A stretch of DNA of 64,000 nucleotides from Beverwykella pulmonaria (taxonomy: Eukaryota; Ascomycota; Dothideomycetes; Pleosporales; Melanommataceae): assembly GCA_001599595.1 (NCBI GenBank), contig BCHH01000011.1, forward strand, positions 393,894-457,893, read 5' to 3'. The notes under the pieces are model-generated. The model made no database searches. It was not told the origin of the DNA and saw nothing but the letters and a program-made list of their open reading frames with translations. The position numbers and the translations under genes were made by a program. Below are positions 54,958 to 64,000 of the stretch, piece after piece. Positions within the stretch are counted from its first letter, which is position 1, and the number at the start of each line of letters is the position of its first letter.

Positions 54958-56814
54958 TGACACAATACATCATAATGAATTCCAATGTTTAGATCCACAC
55001 ATAACTAAGGCGAAAGGGTATTATGAACGTGGGTTTGCAAACTCATTGTCAGATGAAAAGGATGAATTGAGAGCACTACTCTATTTGTGCTGCGGAAGAA
55101 GTCGCCCTCGGTATTTGGGACGGGTACATTCATGAAGGTTATCAACCACATGCCGCTCGTTGCATACTACATCTGTTCCGCGTCAAGTAAAGAGCGAATG
55201 GAATGTTTCGAGTAGTTCTGTGAACAAAAAGTATGTCAATCATCTTACAGCACGCTAAAGTGAAGAATGTTGAGACTATGCATCAAAGGAAAGCTTTTAC
55301 CTTTTAAATTGTAAGCACGCATTTGCCTCTACTCCTTCGCGCAGCGACAAGGTTATGTGCGTAAGTGGCCCTCAGGAAAGTGACCAGAACAACTAAAGCC
55401 AAGCCAAAAACTACCGGACAGATACATACCGTGGACTATCGGCCAAAATATCAAGGCAGGTAAGGTAGAGAGAAAGCGAAAAAAGAAACCTTACATGCCC
55501 TGTATTGACTAATAGGTGCACTACAACTGAACACAGACCACTTGTCTAGTGCTATTTAAATTTTGTCCATCGTGAAATGTCGCTGGAATCCATGACAAGC
55601 TCACAGACTCGACTTGTGGTGCTGTGCAAGTCTTGTATCTGGTTGTCTACCGGCGCATCAGCCCACTAGGTCAATCCGTGTATGGTCTATTAATGTTGGA
55701 CATGATCGGAAACAGCATTTTACTGGCTACAAGAGATAGTGTGGGGAATTGATATGTGTGTTAGTGAGCAATTAGAAGGCTAGAGATGATCTTTGTGAAT
55801 GCTGTAGTAATGTCTCAAATCTTATGAGGGATCCGCGCCAGGCTAGCCTCTATGTAGCATTAGTCGTGTTCGTGAGGTTCGGAGATGGAGAGCAATGCGG
55901 AGGATCGACCCGGGCTGCGGATGAGGGATTTAGTGGTGAGCGGCGCGTCGCGTTAGTTCCGACGTCAAACGCAACGACGGCGTTGCCCACAACCTGTATG
56001 GACCGCTGCTATAAGGGGAGCTTCTCCTGTGCTATGGTAAAGTTCTCTGACGTGTCAGCCAATGGCTCGGGCCTATTTACCTAGCTCAACAAGAGCATTG
56101 CTTTATTTCCACTAGCCATGTCCATCGTTCAAGGCTTCGCATGGGTTCTCCTGTGTGGCCGAAAGTTATAGCATCGTAGTATTCCCATTCGCGTATCGCA
56201 GATGCTCCTGTTGCATGGTAAGTCGAATGATCTCCAAAGGCTTGCTGCCTCCCTAACCTTTGTTGGACTCTTTTGCGGTTATTAACTACAACCCAGGCCA
56301 CTTGGCTTGATCTTCGTGGGATCTTGTCTTTTCGCTTCCAACGTCGACTGGCTCATTTGAAGCAAGAGCATATAATCGGGCTCATGCAACTGGCGATATT
56401 TGAATCCGCTCTCTTCCTGGACGAATGGAGTTGTTGCTTGGGGTCCATTGACAGGTTGGCGCTTATGGGTTTGAGATGGACGAGTACGTCTGAGGTGATG
56501 GCGCATTGGGCTGCACTGTAACGACGAACGTGAGGCACAATATTGGGCGCCTAATGTGTGTTGAGGAAGGGACGACAGTTGTGGTGTCTTTAACAGGAGT
56601 CAGATGATTCGATAAAACAACAACAACAACAACCTTGGTAGTCATTCCGCACAGCCACGGTTAGACACGTTCTTGACGCCATTCCAACCCGTTACTCCCC
56701 AATGCAATTACTCCACGCCCTAGACACCTTGGCTCCGGCTCGTTGGTAAAGAAAGTAATATCAACGCAGCGTCATTAGTCGTAAGTGGATATTCCCATGC
56801 TTCTATCACCCAAT
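54958..56814. other. Intergenic stretch without a supported gene
   Basis: About 1.9 kb with only short frames on both strands. An (AAC)n microsatellite lies near 56617-56631. I see nothing else that stands out. Confidence 0.5.
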
Positions 56815-57946
56815 TCAGATGCCCTTAGCCACGGCGTCTTCAGTAGTCTTGAGTAGGAGTTCACGGTCCTCCTCGCTCATGTTGTCGACCTTCTCGACCA
56901 GCAGCTTCTTTAGGAAAGTGTTTTCGCGCTTGAGACCCTCGACCTCGCCTTCGAGGCGCTTCGTCTTCTCTTGGGCCTCCCGCGAGTGCTCAGCCATCTG
57001 CTGCTCGCGCTGCTTCTTCTTCTGGCGAAACCTGGCGCTAGCAGCCTGGTTGCGCTTGCGCTTGTCTTCCTCGGCACCGGCGATTATGGGATCCTCGGAG
57101 GGGGCCGAGGATCCCGTACTGTCGGGGTACGGGGTCTGGTAAGGGGGATAGGCAGGCTGGAGGGGCGAGATGGGGCCGAGATCATCGAGGCGATGACCGC
57201 TGTGGTCGTGTTGTTGGAGATGGGGAATGCCGTTCATGGGGTGCGTCAGGGCGGGGTATTGGGGTCCTTGGGGGGATTAGCGGAAGGGCTGGCATCGAAA
57301 GGAAGCTGCCATGGAAAGATTGCAGTCGTGGGGTCACAGAGAGCGGTCATCGTGGGGGAATGAGGCGGAAATGGGGAAAGGGGTGGTGATGAGGGAGCGT
57401 GTCACGTGCAATTGCGTGCAAGCGATTGCGCGAGAACTAGCGAAGTGACGACATCCGAAACCTGACCGCCACGAGATTGATGGCATTGCCGCCAGCGCAT
57501 AAGAGATTGAGTGGAATGCAGGCAGCAGAACAGGGCAGATGAGATAGAAATGGAATGGCGCATAACGAATAATGCAAAAGACGAAAAGAAACGGCTTCAA
57601 AGGGGCACAGAATGCTGACGAGAGACGCGTGAAAGAGAGGAGACAGAGATAGCAGACACATACGATGCAGTTCAGCGCTCGTCGCGACAATGCCGTGCGG
57701 CGCGAAGCCGCCGGCCCCAAAAGCCGTGGCCGCAAAGTGGTCGTGGCCGGGCGACAGCGGAGGCAGGTGGTAACTCGACGAGGCATGGTGCTGCTGCTCG
57801 CTGACAGGGTGATGGTACCAGTCAGCAGCATCCAGGGCGTTGGGATCCAGCGGGCTGAAGTCGTCAAGTCCAGACAAACTCAGACTCGCACTGACTGCGG
57901 TGTAGGTCGGCGCTCCAGAGCTTTTCTGGGAATGATACGGCGACAT
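56815..57946 (-). CDS. bZIP transcription factor of the Cys3/MetR or Idi-4/JlbA type
   Basis: Exons 57946-57664 and 57266-56815 join in frame to 244 residues over a long 397-nt intron. The acceptor at 57266 was chosen because earlier acceptors meet a stop. The N-terminal 150 residues are Ser/His/Pro-rich and probably an activation region. The basic region (about 163-184) has the R-N-Q-A-A-S-A-R-F-R-Q-K-K-K core shared by the sulfur regulators Cys3/MetR and by Idi-4/JlbA proteins. A leucine zipper follows (about 186-222). It should bind DNA as a dimer in the nucleus. Which of the two groups it belongs to cannot be settled from motifs alone. Confidence 0.88.
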
Positions 57947-60453
57947 GGCTCTCCATCAGCGAGGTCGACGCAAACATGCGGCGATGCGGCGCCTGGGCAG
58001 TGTGCGGTGTGCGGTGGTTGTAGAGTGATAGGATGATAGGGTGAGCGGGGTGAATTGGTGAGTTGGTAGAGTGGTGGAGTAACGGCAGGAGGTTGGCTTG
58101 GTGAGGCCTGATGGCGATGGCTGTTGGTGTTGGGTCGGTCTGTCTGTTTTCGCTGGCCTTGAGTGAATGCGCGCAGCAGCGAGGTGCTGTATGCAACACA
58201 CGGCGAGCAGCGCAGGCCTGCCCTATAAGAGGCGTCAGCGAATTCTCAGTCTGCTCCCCACTCTACTCAATGCCACACGATGCGATCGCCTGCAGGCATC
58301 CCAGATGTCGTCCCGTCGCGTGCAGCCCTGCGGTCCGCTGGCCATTTTCTCCAGCCACCGTCGTGGGCGTGGGGTCCTGGTATTCCTTCAAACGCTACTG
58401 CGCTGTCGCCATACCAGGCAGAGCAATTCCCCAGATTTATATGTGCCGTCGCCGCTGCATGCACGCTACCTCCATGTCCTATATGCTGGTGCGCCGCGAT
58501 GCTCAAGTCCTGGTGCCAGCCCATCTTTCAAGCAGCAAGGACAAGACAGCATCCAGGAATCCAGGCATCCAGGAACAGATCCCCCACGCACAACTTACAG
58601 CGTACGTAAATAGGAGAAGGGGTCCCTCCATTTTCAGAGCACACCATCGGCATGGCGACCTAGCAGCGCTCCACCCGCCGTGAAAAAAAAATTCACTCTG
58701 CCGACCCACCAGGCGATTCCCTCAGCCAGAATCACACGCTGCACTTCCTTTTCGGGTCTTGAGCAACCTGTAGGTCTTCGCGGCGACGCGGCAACGAGGC
58801 GACATGGCGGCCCTAGCCCCGGGCCTATGGTGCCATATTCCACCATCGAGGCCCTTCGGAAGACCTCGCTGCAGCATGCTCGGATGCTGCCCGCTCCAAT
58901 TCTCCGTCAGCGTACAAGTACTTGCTGTGTTGATATTGCTTCATTGCCCGCGGCACGGCGATAGACGAACATGACGTCGCAGGCAGCATCGCGGATCGAA
59001 CCTGTGGTGCTTTCTTGCAGCACCCTAAACGTCCCTACATGGGGCCGTGGGTGTGATTGCCTATATATAGTTACTGCTGTCCGAAGTAGGCCTGGAAGAA
59101 CTCTTGGTAGAGTTGCTATCATCCACATGATGGCATGGTGGCATTTTGGGACAATGAGTTCATGCTGTCGTGGGGGAGGTCACACGGCTCCTGCAGCAAC
59201 ATTTCTGTTTCTCTGCGAGTTTATCTAGATGCGCTGACGGACGGTGAGCTCGCTGTGGTGCAGGTGCACGCCCTTGACACATAGCTGTGCCTCAAGCCGA
59301 CCTTGTTCTTGCATGCAAGAGGAGTTTTGAAAGGCGTTCTGACCATGGCTACAATTCTGCGCTGTGCTACTGTGCATACAATGTATATGTATAAGAGCTC
59401 AGTCTTCCTGCCTTCATGGGTTAGGAACAGGGTATCTCGGCTGAAGTGGGAGCGCTCACGAATCAAGGACAGGGGGGTTTGAAGCAGTCTCGCCTTCTGG
59501 ACACAGATCACGCAATCATCTCTCACTTCAACCTCTCTTCTGCATCTGTTCTGCATCCCGACCTCTGCTGCAACGCCTATATTTCAATTCCCATCACCTG
59601 CACCCACGCCAGACAACCCTCGCCACGTCACTGCGCTCCCACTCCATTACCATCTCTTGTATCCGTTGCGACTCTCCGCCCGCGGGAACACCACCACAGC
59701 GCTTCCATTACCTAACACTCCAACAGGGCCTCCACCCTTTACTCTACCCCTTACTCGCCAAGGAAATGTCGGACGAGGGACAGACAGGGGAGTCCAAAAT
59801 TGTGATGGAAAGGGATTGGGGAGCGAATTTTCCTCTGAGAGGATGATGGTCGTCTAGTCCACGGGCTGAACAGAACTGGAGAGAGCACTCAACCACATAG
59901 ACCACAGTAGCCGAGGATACATCCGACTACTCTACCCCTTGAAAGCCTTCATACTCGCCAGTCCTCCGACATACCAAGAAATCATACGAAGCATCTTCAG
60001 TGCCTGGGAAGTTGCCTAAACCACTACTACTACGCTTTCCTAACGATAGGCTTCTTCAGTTGCCAGCCATACCGATTACTTATAAAATCAGAGACGGAGG
60101 AAGATGGTCTCGGCTTGTCTGTCGTGCACGAGTTAGGACGGTTGCTCGACAGCTCTGGTGCCAGTAAGAAGCCCATCCAGGTAGGTAAGTGTAGAACAAA
60201 TAAGGTAGGTATGCAGTTTGACTAATCAGAATCACACTGTGTCAAGCAAGACACGCGCGTAGCAGCATATCTCGCTCCCGAATAATGTCCTAGATATCGC
60301 GAGCCCACGCAAGACATACTACAAAATACACTACTTAGGCTTCTGCACATTTTCACAGATCAATAGCTTAGAACCCTCACTCCTACATTATCCACATTGA
60401 AAGGGCCTCCAACCTTCCATTGTACTCACTACAATAGAATCCCCACCCACAGA
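57947..60453. other. Long intergenic region upstream of the bZIP gene
   Basis: The first 1 kb is GC-rich and is probably the promoter and leader of the bZIP gene. Long frames on both strands there (for example 58111-58683, plus) are by-products of GC content and are not called. The remainder (58700-60450) has no supported feature. Confidence 0.5.
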
Positions 60454-61172
60454 ATGCAAATCCATACGCGCTACGAAACCCTAGGTTTTGCACCCACCGC
60501 ACCCCCCACTGTCATCCACGCTACCTACAAAGCCCCCGTTCTAGTCCACCACTCCAATAAAATCATCCACCTCTCCGCCTTCGAGCGCGTCTCACACTCC
60601 ACTACCTTCCGCTCCGTACATGAAGCCCTCGAAGTGCTTGGAAATGCCTCTCTAAAAGGATCCTACGACACAGAGCTCGCGTGCTATGGCTCCTTCGATC
60701 TGCACAATTCTACACTTCACCTCTATCCTTTCACACTTCGCAGACCTACGCAGTGACGTGTTCAGTCTAGTTCGTCACGGCCGAAAAGAAAGCCGTGATG
60801 AAAGCAAATGCAGAGGCAGAGCTTGAATATCTACGGAACCAGCGCAATACCCGCTACGAATTTGATTCGGAGATGAGTGTGGCGGATCCCAAGTTCTTAC
60901 TCAAGACGTTGAGGGCTCTAATGCTGGAGAACGAGCAGGATACAGTGATTTGGTCGCACTGTACCATCATTGCGCACAAGCACGAGACGAAGGTCGCGAA
61001 GAACGAGAGAGAGAGGGGGGAGTGATATACGGATATGCCCATACTGAACTATGCATCTCCGGGTACGGAACAAGAGTATGCGGGATTTTGGAGTACACCT
61101 GCTGCACTCAGGGAGGCTGCAAAGCAAAGTTATCGAGCCGAGGCACTTCTTCTTCCCTGTCTCCCTAGATAA
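60454..61172 (+). pseudogene. Broken gene for a DnaJ-domain protein
   Basis: From ATG 60454 the frame reads a J-domain-like segment: Y-E-T-L-G-F, H-A-T-Y-K-A-P-V-L-V-H-H, A-L-E-V-L-G-N and Y-D-T-E-L-A. The diagnostic H-P-D has become H-S-N. The frame stops at 60756. From 60771 another frame continues with V-T-A-E-K-K-A-V-M-K-A-N-A-E-A-E-L-E-Y-L-R, as in longer fungal J-proteins, to a TGA at 61023. In the same frame beyond that stop, 48 more protein-like codons (Y-T-D-M-P-I-L-N-Y-A-S-P-G-T) run to a TAA at 61170. A Trp codon probably mutated to TGA. A spliced, shortened gene is the alternative, but no good donor fits. Confidence 0.6.
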
Positions 61173-61773
61173 CACCACCACCGATGCCCAGCTCGCGTCC
61201 ACAACACCGCTGCTCAATCTACGGTTGTCAAGAGCTAAAAGAAAATCAAAGACCCAGGAAACCCAAGAGGTAGGCACGACACATAGAAGAGTGGACTTGG
61301 AAAGATGCTGAGTGCATCGCAAAGCTTGGGCTAGGACTGGTACAGCATTGAAGGACAGTGTCTGGACAAATACGAGTGTCGAGAAGACGCCTGGCTCTGT
61401 AAGTAGATTTGAGGAAGAAGAGGAACGGTAAAGGTACAGCTGCTGGGAAAAAAAAGGGTCAAGTTGGGGGTAAAAAGAAGACTTGAGTGAGATGCGGCGA
61501 AGAACATTCGTAGTGGGCCGAGTAGAAGAAATGGGGCACCAAATCTCAACGGGAGAAAGGCGAAAAGAATGAGGGAGACTCGGATGAGTTTTTAGAATAT
61601 TTTCCAATGCTTTCCAATCTACTACAGAGCTCTGTTTAGTGACTCAAAAAGGCTCAGAGCTATACTAGGCTCTAGTTGTACCAACAGATAAGGATAGACA
61701 TGTCGTAGATGAATTCCAAGGAAACAAAGAAAATATCTCCTTGCTTCTCTCCAGACTTCGCAACTTTTCTTTC
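61173..61773. other. Intergenic stretch between convergent genes
   Basis: No gene is supported. A long minus-strand frame (61607-60918) overlaps the broken J-protein gene and has no domain. Confidence 0.5.
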
Positions 61774-63267
61774 TTACCTCCTCTTAGGATCAATCCAAAT
61801 CAATACCTCCCTGAACGCACTCCCCACCGACCCCCCAGCACTTATCAAAATCTCCAACAACTTCTTGGGTACGAACACAAAAGCTTCAATGATGCTCCTA
61901 AACAACATCCACAAAAGCCACCCAGTGCAGCCCCACATGGCTTTCAGCATATTCAAGACCATCTTCTCGAACGAGCAAATCCAATCCCAGATCTTTTTCG
62001 GACCATCGATGAATAGAGCGCGCAAGAAGGCTTTGAAGCCGTCCAAGACATCCTTGAGCGTGATATTCCGGAAGAAGTTCGCAATAGCAATGAAGGCTGT
62101 ATGGACAAAGGAAAAGAAGCGCATGAAAATGTTTACGATGGCTCCTCCCACATCCTTCAATCCCGTGTACACCCACGCGAGCGCGATCTTCAGAGCCTTT
62201 GGCAGCCTCTTGATCCCAATCCAGATGAATTCGGCAATCCCTTTGCTCAACTCCCACAAACCTTTCGGCACCTTCTTAAGGCTCTTCCAAACACCCTTCA
62301 CCCACGCCAGGATCCGCTCAGGCAGCTCAGCGCGATGTTCATACAGCCACCTTACACTCCCCACCACCGGGAGAACAATACAATGCTTGGGCACAGTCCA
62401 GACGAAAAACTTGGGGATCTCGTACCCCAAAATGTAGAAAAATCCGTAGATACCCTTTGCAGCTTTTGCACACCTCTTCATCGCCTTTCGGTGCTTAGTC
62501 TTCCACCTCTTCCATCCGCCTCTCCTTCTCGTGGGCAGATACGTTACAACCTCTCTATGGCCATTGGAAGCTGCAAGGCGTAAGGCCAGTTCCCCATCCG
62601 GAGCTACCAGCGCATCATCCGCGCCATATGTCTCCATGAGCAATTTCACAATGGTCAGAGTTCCGTGCTCGGCAGCGCACATAAGCGGTGAGCGAAAGAC
62701 GGGCGGCGAATCTGAATCGTGCCCGTAGCGTCGCGGTAAAGGCGACATATTGGCCAATGCATTAACATTAGCATCAAAGTCCATTAGCTGCTGCACCGTG
62801 CGCACGTTTCCCGCTTCGATGGCTGCAAGCAATGGAGTCCTGCCATCAATGTTCGTGGTTTCTGGAGTTACGACGCCAGACTCGATGAGCGCTGCAACAA
62901 CTTCGTCTTTTTTTGTCTTGATGGCGGAGAAGTATGATGTCACTATGTCTTGACGTGCTAAGATAGTTGGATCGAGATCTGCAGCATTGTGGCGTTTCCA
63001 TGCTGGAATATTGTGGGATGGGTAAGAGAGAATGGGGAGAGTGTGTGCGTCAGAGTGCGCTTGTTGGGAGAGTTGAGCGATGCGCTCACGGAGAGTGGTG
63101 TCGCTTTCGAGATAAAGGGGAGGGTCTTCGGAACGATTGGGAGTGAGAATGCTTATCGAGTCATAATGTGTACGTGGTTCGCTTCGTAGTAGATGGGACT
63201 GTTCGTTGCTGCTGCTTGGTGTGGCCTTAGGGCTGGCGGTGGTGTCGTGGTCCTTGGATGGCGACAT
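61774..63267 (-). CDS. Ankyrin-repeat protein with a long amphipathic C-terminal region
   Basis: A single exon encodes 497 residues from ATG 63267; an upstream in-frame TTG at 63309 is less likely. Residues 1-110 are Ser/Thr-rich and probably disordered. Ankyrin units lie at about 130-250, for example G-R-T-P-L-L-A-A-I-E-A-G-N and P-L-M-C-A-A-E-H-G. From about 255 a basic block (R-R-R-G-G-W-K-R-W-K-T-K-H-R-K) opens a 240-residue region rich in Trp, Phe, Lys and Ile, with repeated patterns such as W-x-x-L-K-K-V-P-K-G and I-x-R-L-P-K-A-L-K. This looks membrane-associated. Function is unknown. The frame is intact. Confidence 0.8.
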   Translation of the reverse strand: MSPSKDHDTTASPKATPSSSNEQSHLLRSEPRTHYDSISILTPNRSEDPPLYLESDTTLRERIAQLSQQAHSDAHTLPILSYPSHNIPAWKRHNAADLDPTILARQDIVTSYFSAIKTKKDEVVAALIESGVVTPETTNIDGRTPLLAAIEAGNVRTVQQLMDFDANVNALANMSPLPRRYGHDSDSPPVFRSPLMCAAEHGTLTIVKLLMETYGADDALVAPDGELALRLAASNGHREVVTYLPTRRRGGWKRWKTKHRKAMKRCAKAAKGIYGFFYILGYEIPKFFVWTVPKHCIVLPVVGSVRWLYEHRAELPERILAWVKGVWKSLKKVPKGLWELSKGIAEFIWIGIKRLPKALKIALAWVYTGLKDVGGAIVNIFMRFFSFVHTAFIAIANFFRNITLKDVLDGFKAFLRALFIDGPKKIWDWICSFEKMVLNMLKAMWGCTGWLLWMLFRSIIEAFVFVPKKLLEILISAGGSVGSAFREVLIWIDPKRR

Positions 63268-64000
63268 TGGCTTTGCAATTGTCTGTTCTGAATTGGTTCT
63301 GCCGTACAAGCTTTGTATTAATTACTGCCCCCTTTTCAACTCAAGATTGGATCGTATTTTCTATTTTTTGGAGCTGCGCATCTGCCTGAAGTTCGTATGC
63401 GCCACATTTGGCGTCTGCACAGCCTCGGTCCGACGCGAGACGAAAGAATGGTGCGTTAGCGAACCGAGAAGGAGATTGATGTTGAGGACACATGAAAACA
63501 TGCTGCTGAAATCTGCCATGGTCTGATCTAAACCGCCTGACTATTGTCGATGGCTTCGTGAATGTGTCAGGAGATGTTTTCGGGTTTGATTGGAAGAAAC
63601 CATTCGCTTAAGAAATCGACTAGACAAAGGTGGACTAGCGCATGTGGGACGAACGCAATGCATGCTAGGGTAGTCGAGTAGTGATTTAGGTGCGCTAAAC
63701 ACGTTGTGTGATAGTGGTTTGTTCTCAGTCTAATTGTATGCCCAGAACCATTATGCTAAACAATTCTAGTCTCTCACCAATCTTTTCTAGCAACTTGAAT
63801 ATAGGGTGGCGCGTATCATTGGCCTTCCGAATTCTTTAGAAGTTGAAGGTATTTATCTATCACATGAATACGTCAGCTAAGGCACTTCCTCATATGACGA
63901 TTCTTGGCTGAATCAAAACATTGAGCTGCAACGGCCCCATCGCCCTGCCAGGAGTGTCAACGCTTCGATGCACAATTGTAGCCTGTTCGCTGCTCCTTCA
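63268..64000. other. Upstream region of the ankyrin gene to the window end
   Basis: The first 200 bases are the likely promoter. No further gene or RNA is evident up to the window edge. Confidence 0.45.

Noticed and set aside
58111..58683. 190-codon plus-strand frame
   Set aside because: The GC-rich leader region of the bZIP gene gives long frames on both strands; no signature or splice support.
60918..61607. 229-codon minus-strand frame
   Set aside because: It runs antisense to the broken J-protein gene and is Ser/Leu-rich without a domain.
61709..62437. 242-codon plus-strand frame
   Set aside because: It is antisense to the ankyrin protein with a clear repeat structure on the other strand.

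Overview
The window looks like nuclear DNA of a filamentous ascomycete, most likely a Dothideomycete. This rests on many short GT-AG introns (mostly 45-90 nt), ascomycete-typical proteins (SEC15, LYS9, GET4, RAI1, a hybrid histidine kinase, a Cys3/MetR-like bZIP) and secreted-protein families common in plant-associated fungi. The class assignment is inference. Gene models were built by hand from reading frames, splice signals and family motifs. Most spliced models keep frame across every junction.

Layout. (1) 1-9.7 kb is a dense housekeeping block: the tail of an unknown gene, a small coiled-coil gene divergent from RAI1 (RNA 5'-end quality control), SEC15 (exocyst) divergent from LYS9 (lysine synthesis), and GET4 (tail-anchored protein insertion). 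(2) 9.7-25.8 kb is sparse and repeat-rich. It holds a decayed membrane-protein gene, a fused FAH/alpha-beta hydrolase gene, a tRNA-Gly(CCC), a hAT-like element with a perfect 8-bp target duplication, LTR-like fragments and one conserved fungal gene of unknown role. (3) 25.9-29.6 kb has an intact intronless reverse-transcriptase-like gene convergent with an alpha/beta hydrolase. (4) 29.6-44 kb is an accessory region. Two dispersed repeat families and a second hAT-like element surround an ankyrin gene and four genes for secreted proteins: a PEPVT-repeat protein, a small cysteine-rich protein, an aerolysin-like candidate and a KP4-like protein. (5) 44-64 kb returns to larger genes: an AAA+ ATPase divergent from a hybrid histidine kinase, a galactose-oxidase-type enzyme with two discoidin domains, a bZIP factor, a broken DnaJ-type gene and an ankyrin protein with an amphipathic C-terminal half.

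No single pathway joins the genes. The best candidates for follow-up are the single-gene RT with all three catalytic aspartates in place, the FAH-hydrolase fusion, the cluster of secreted proteins embedded in repeats, and the two short DNA transposons defined by terminal inverted repeats plus 8-bp target duplications.
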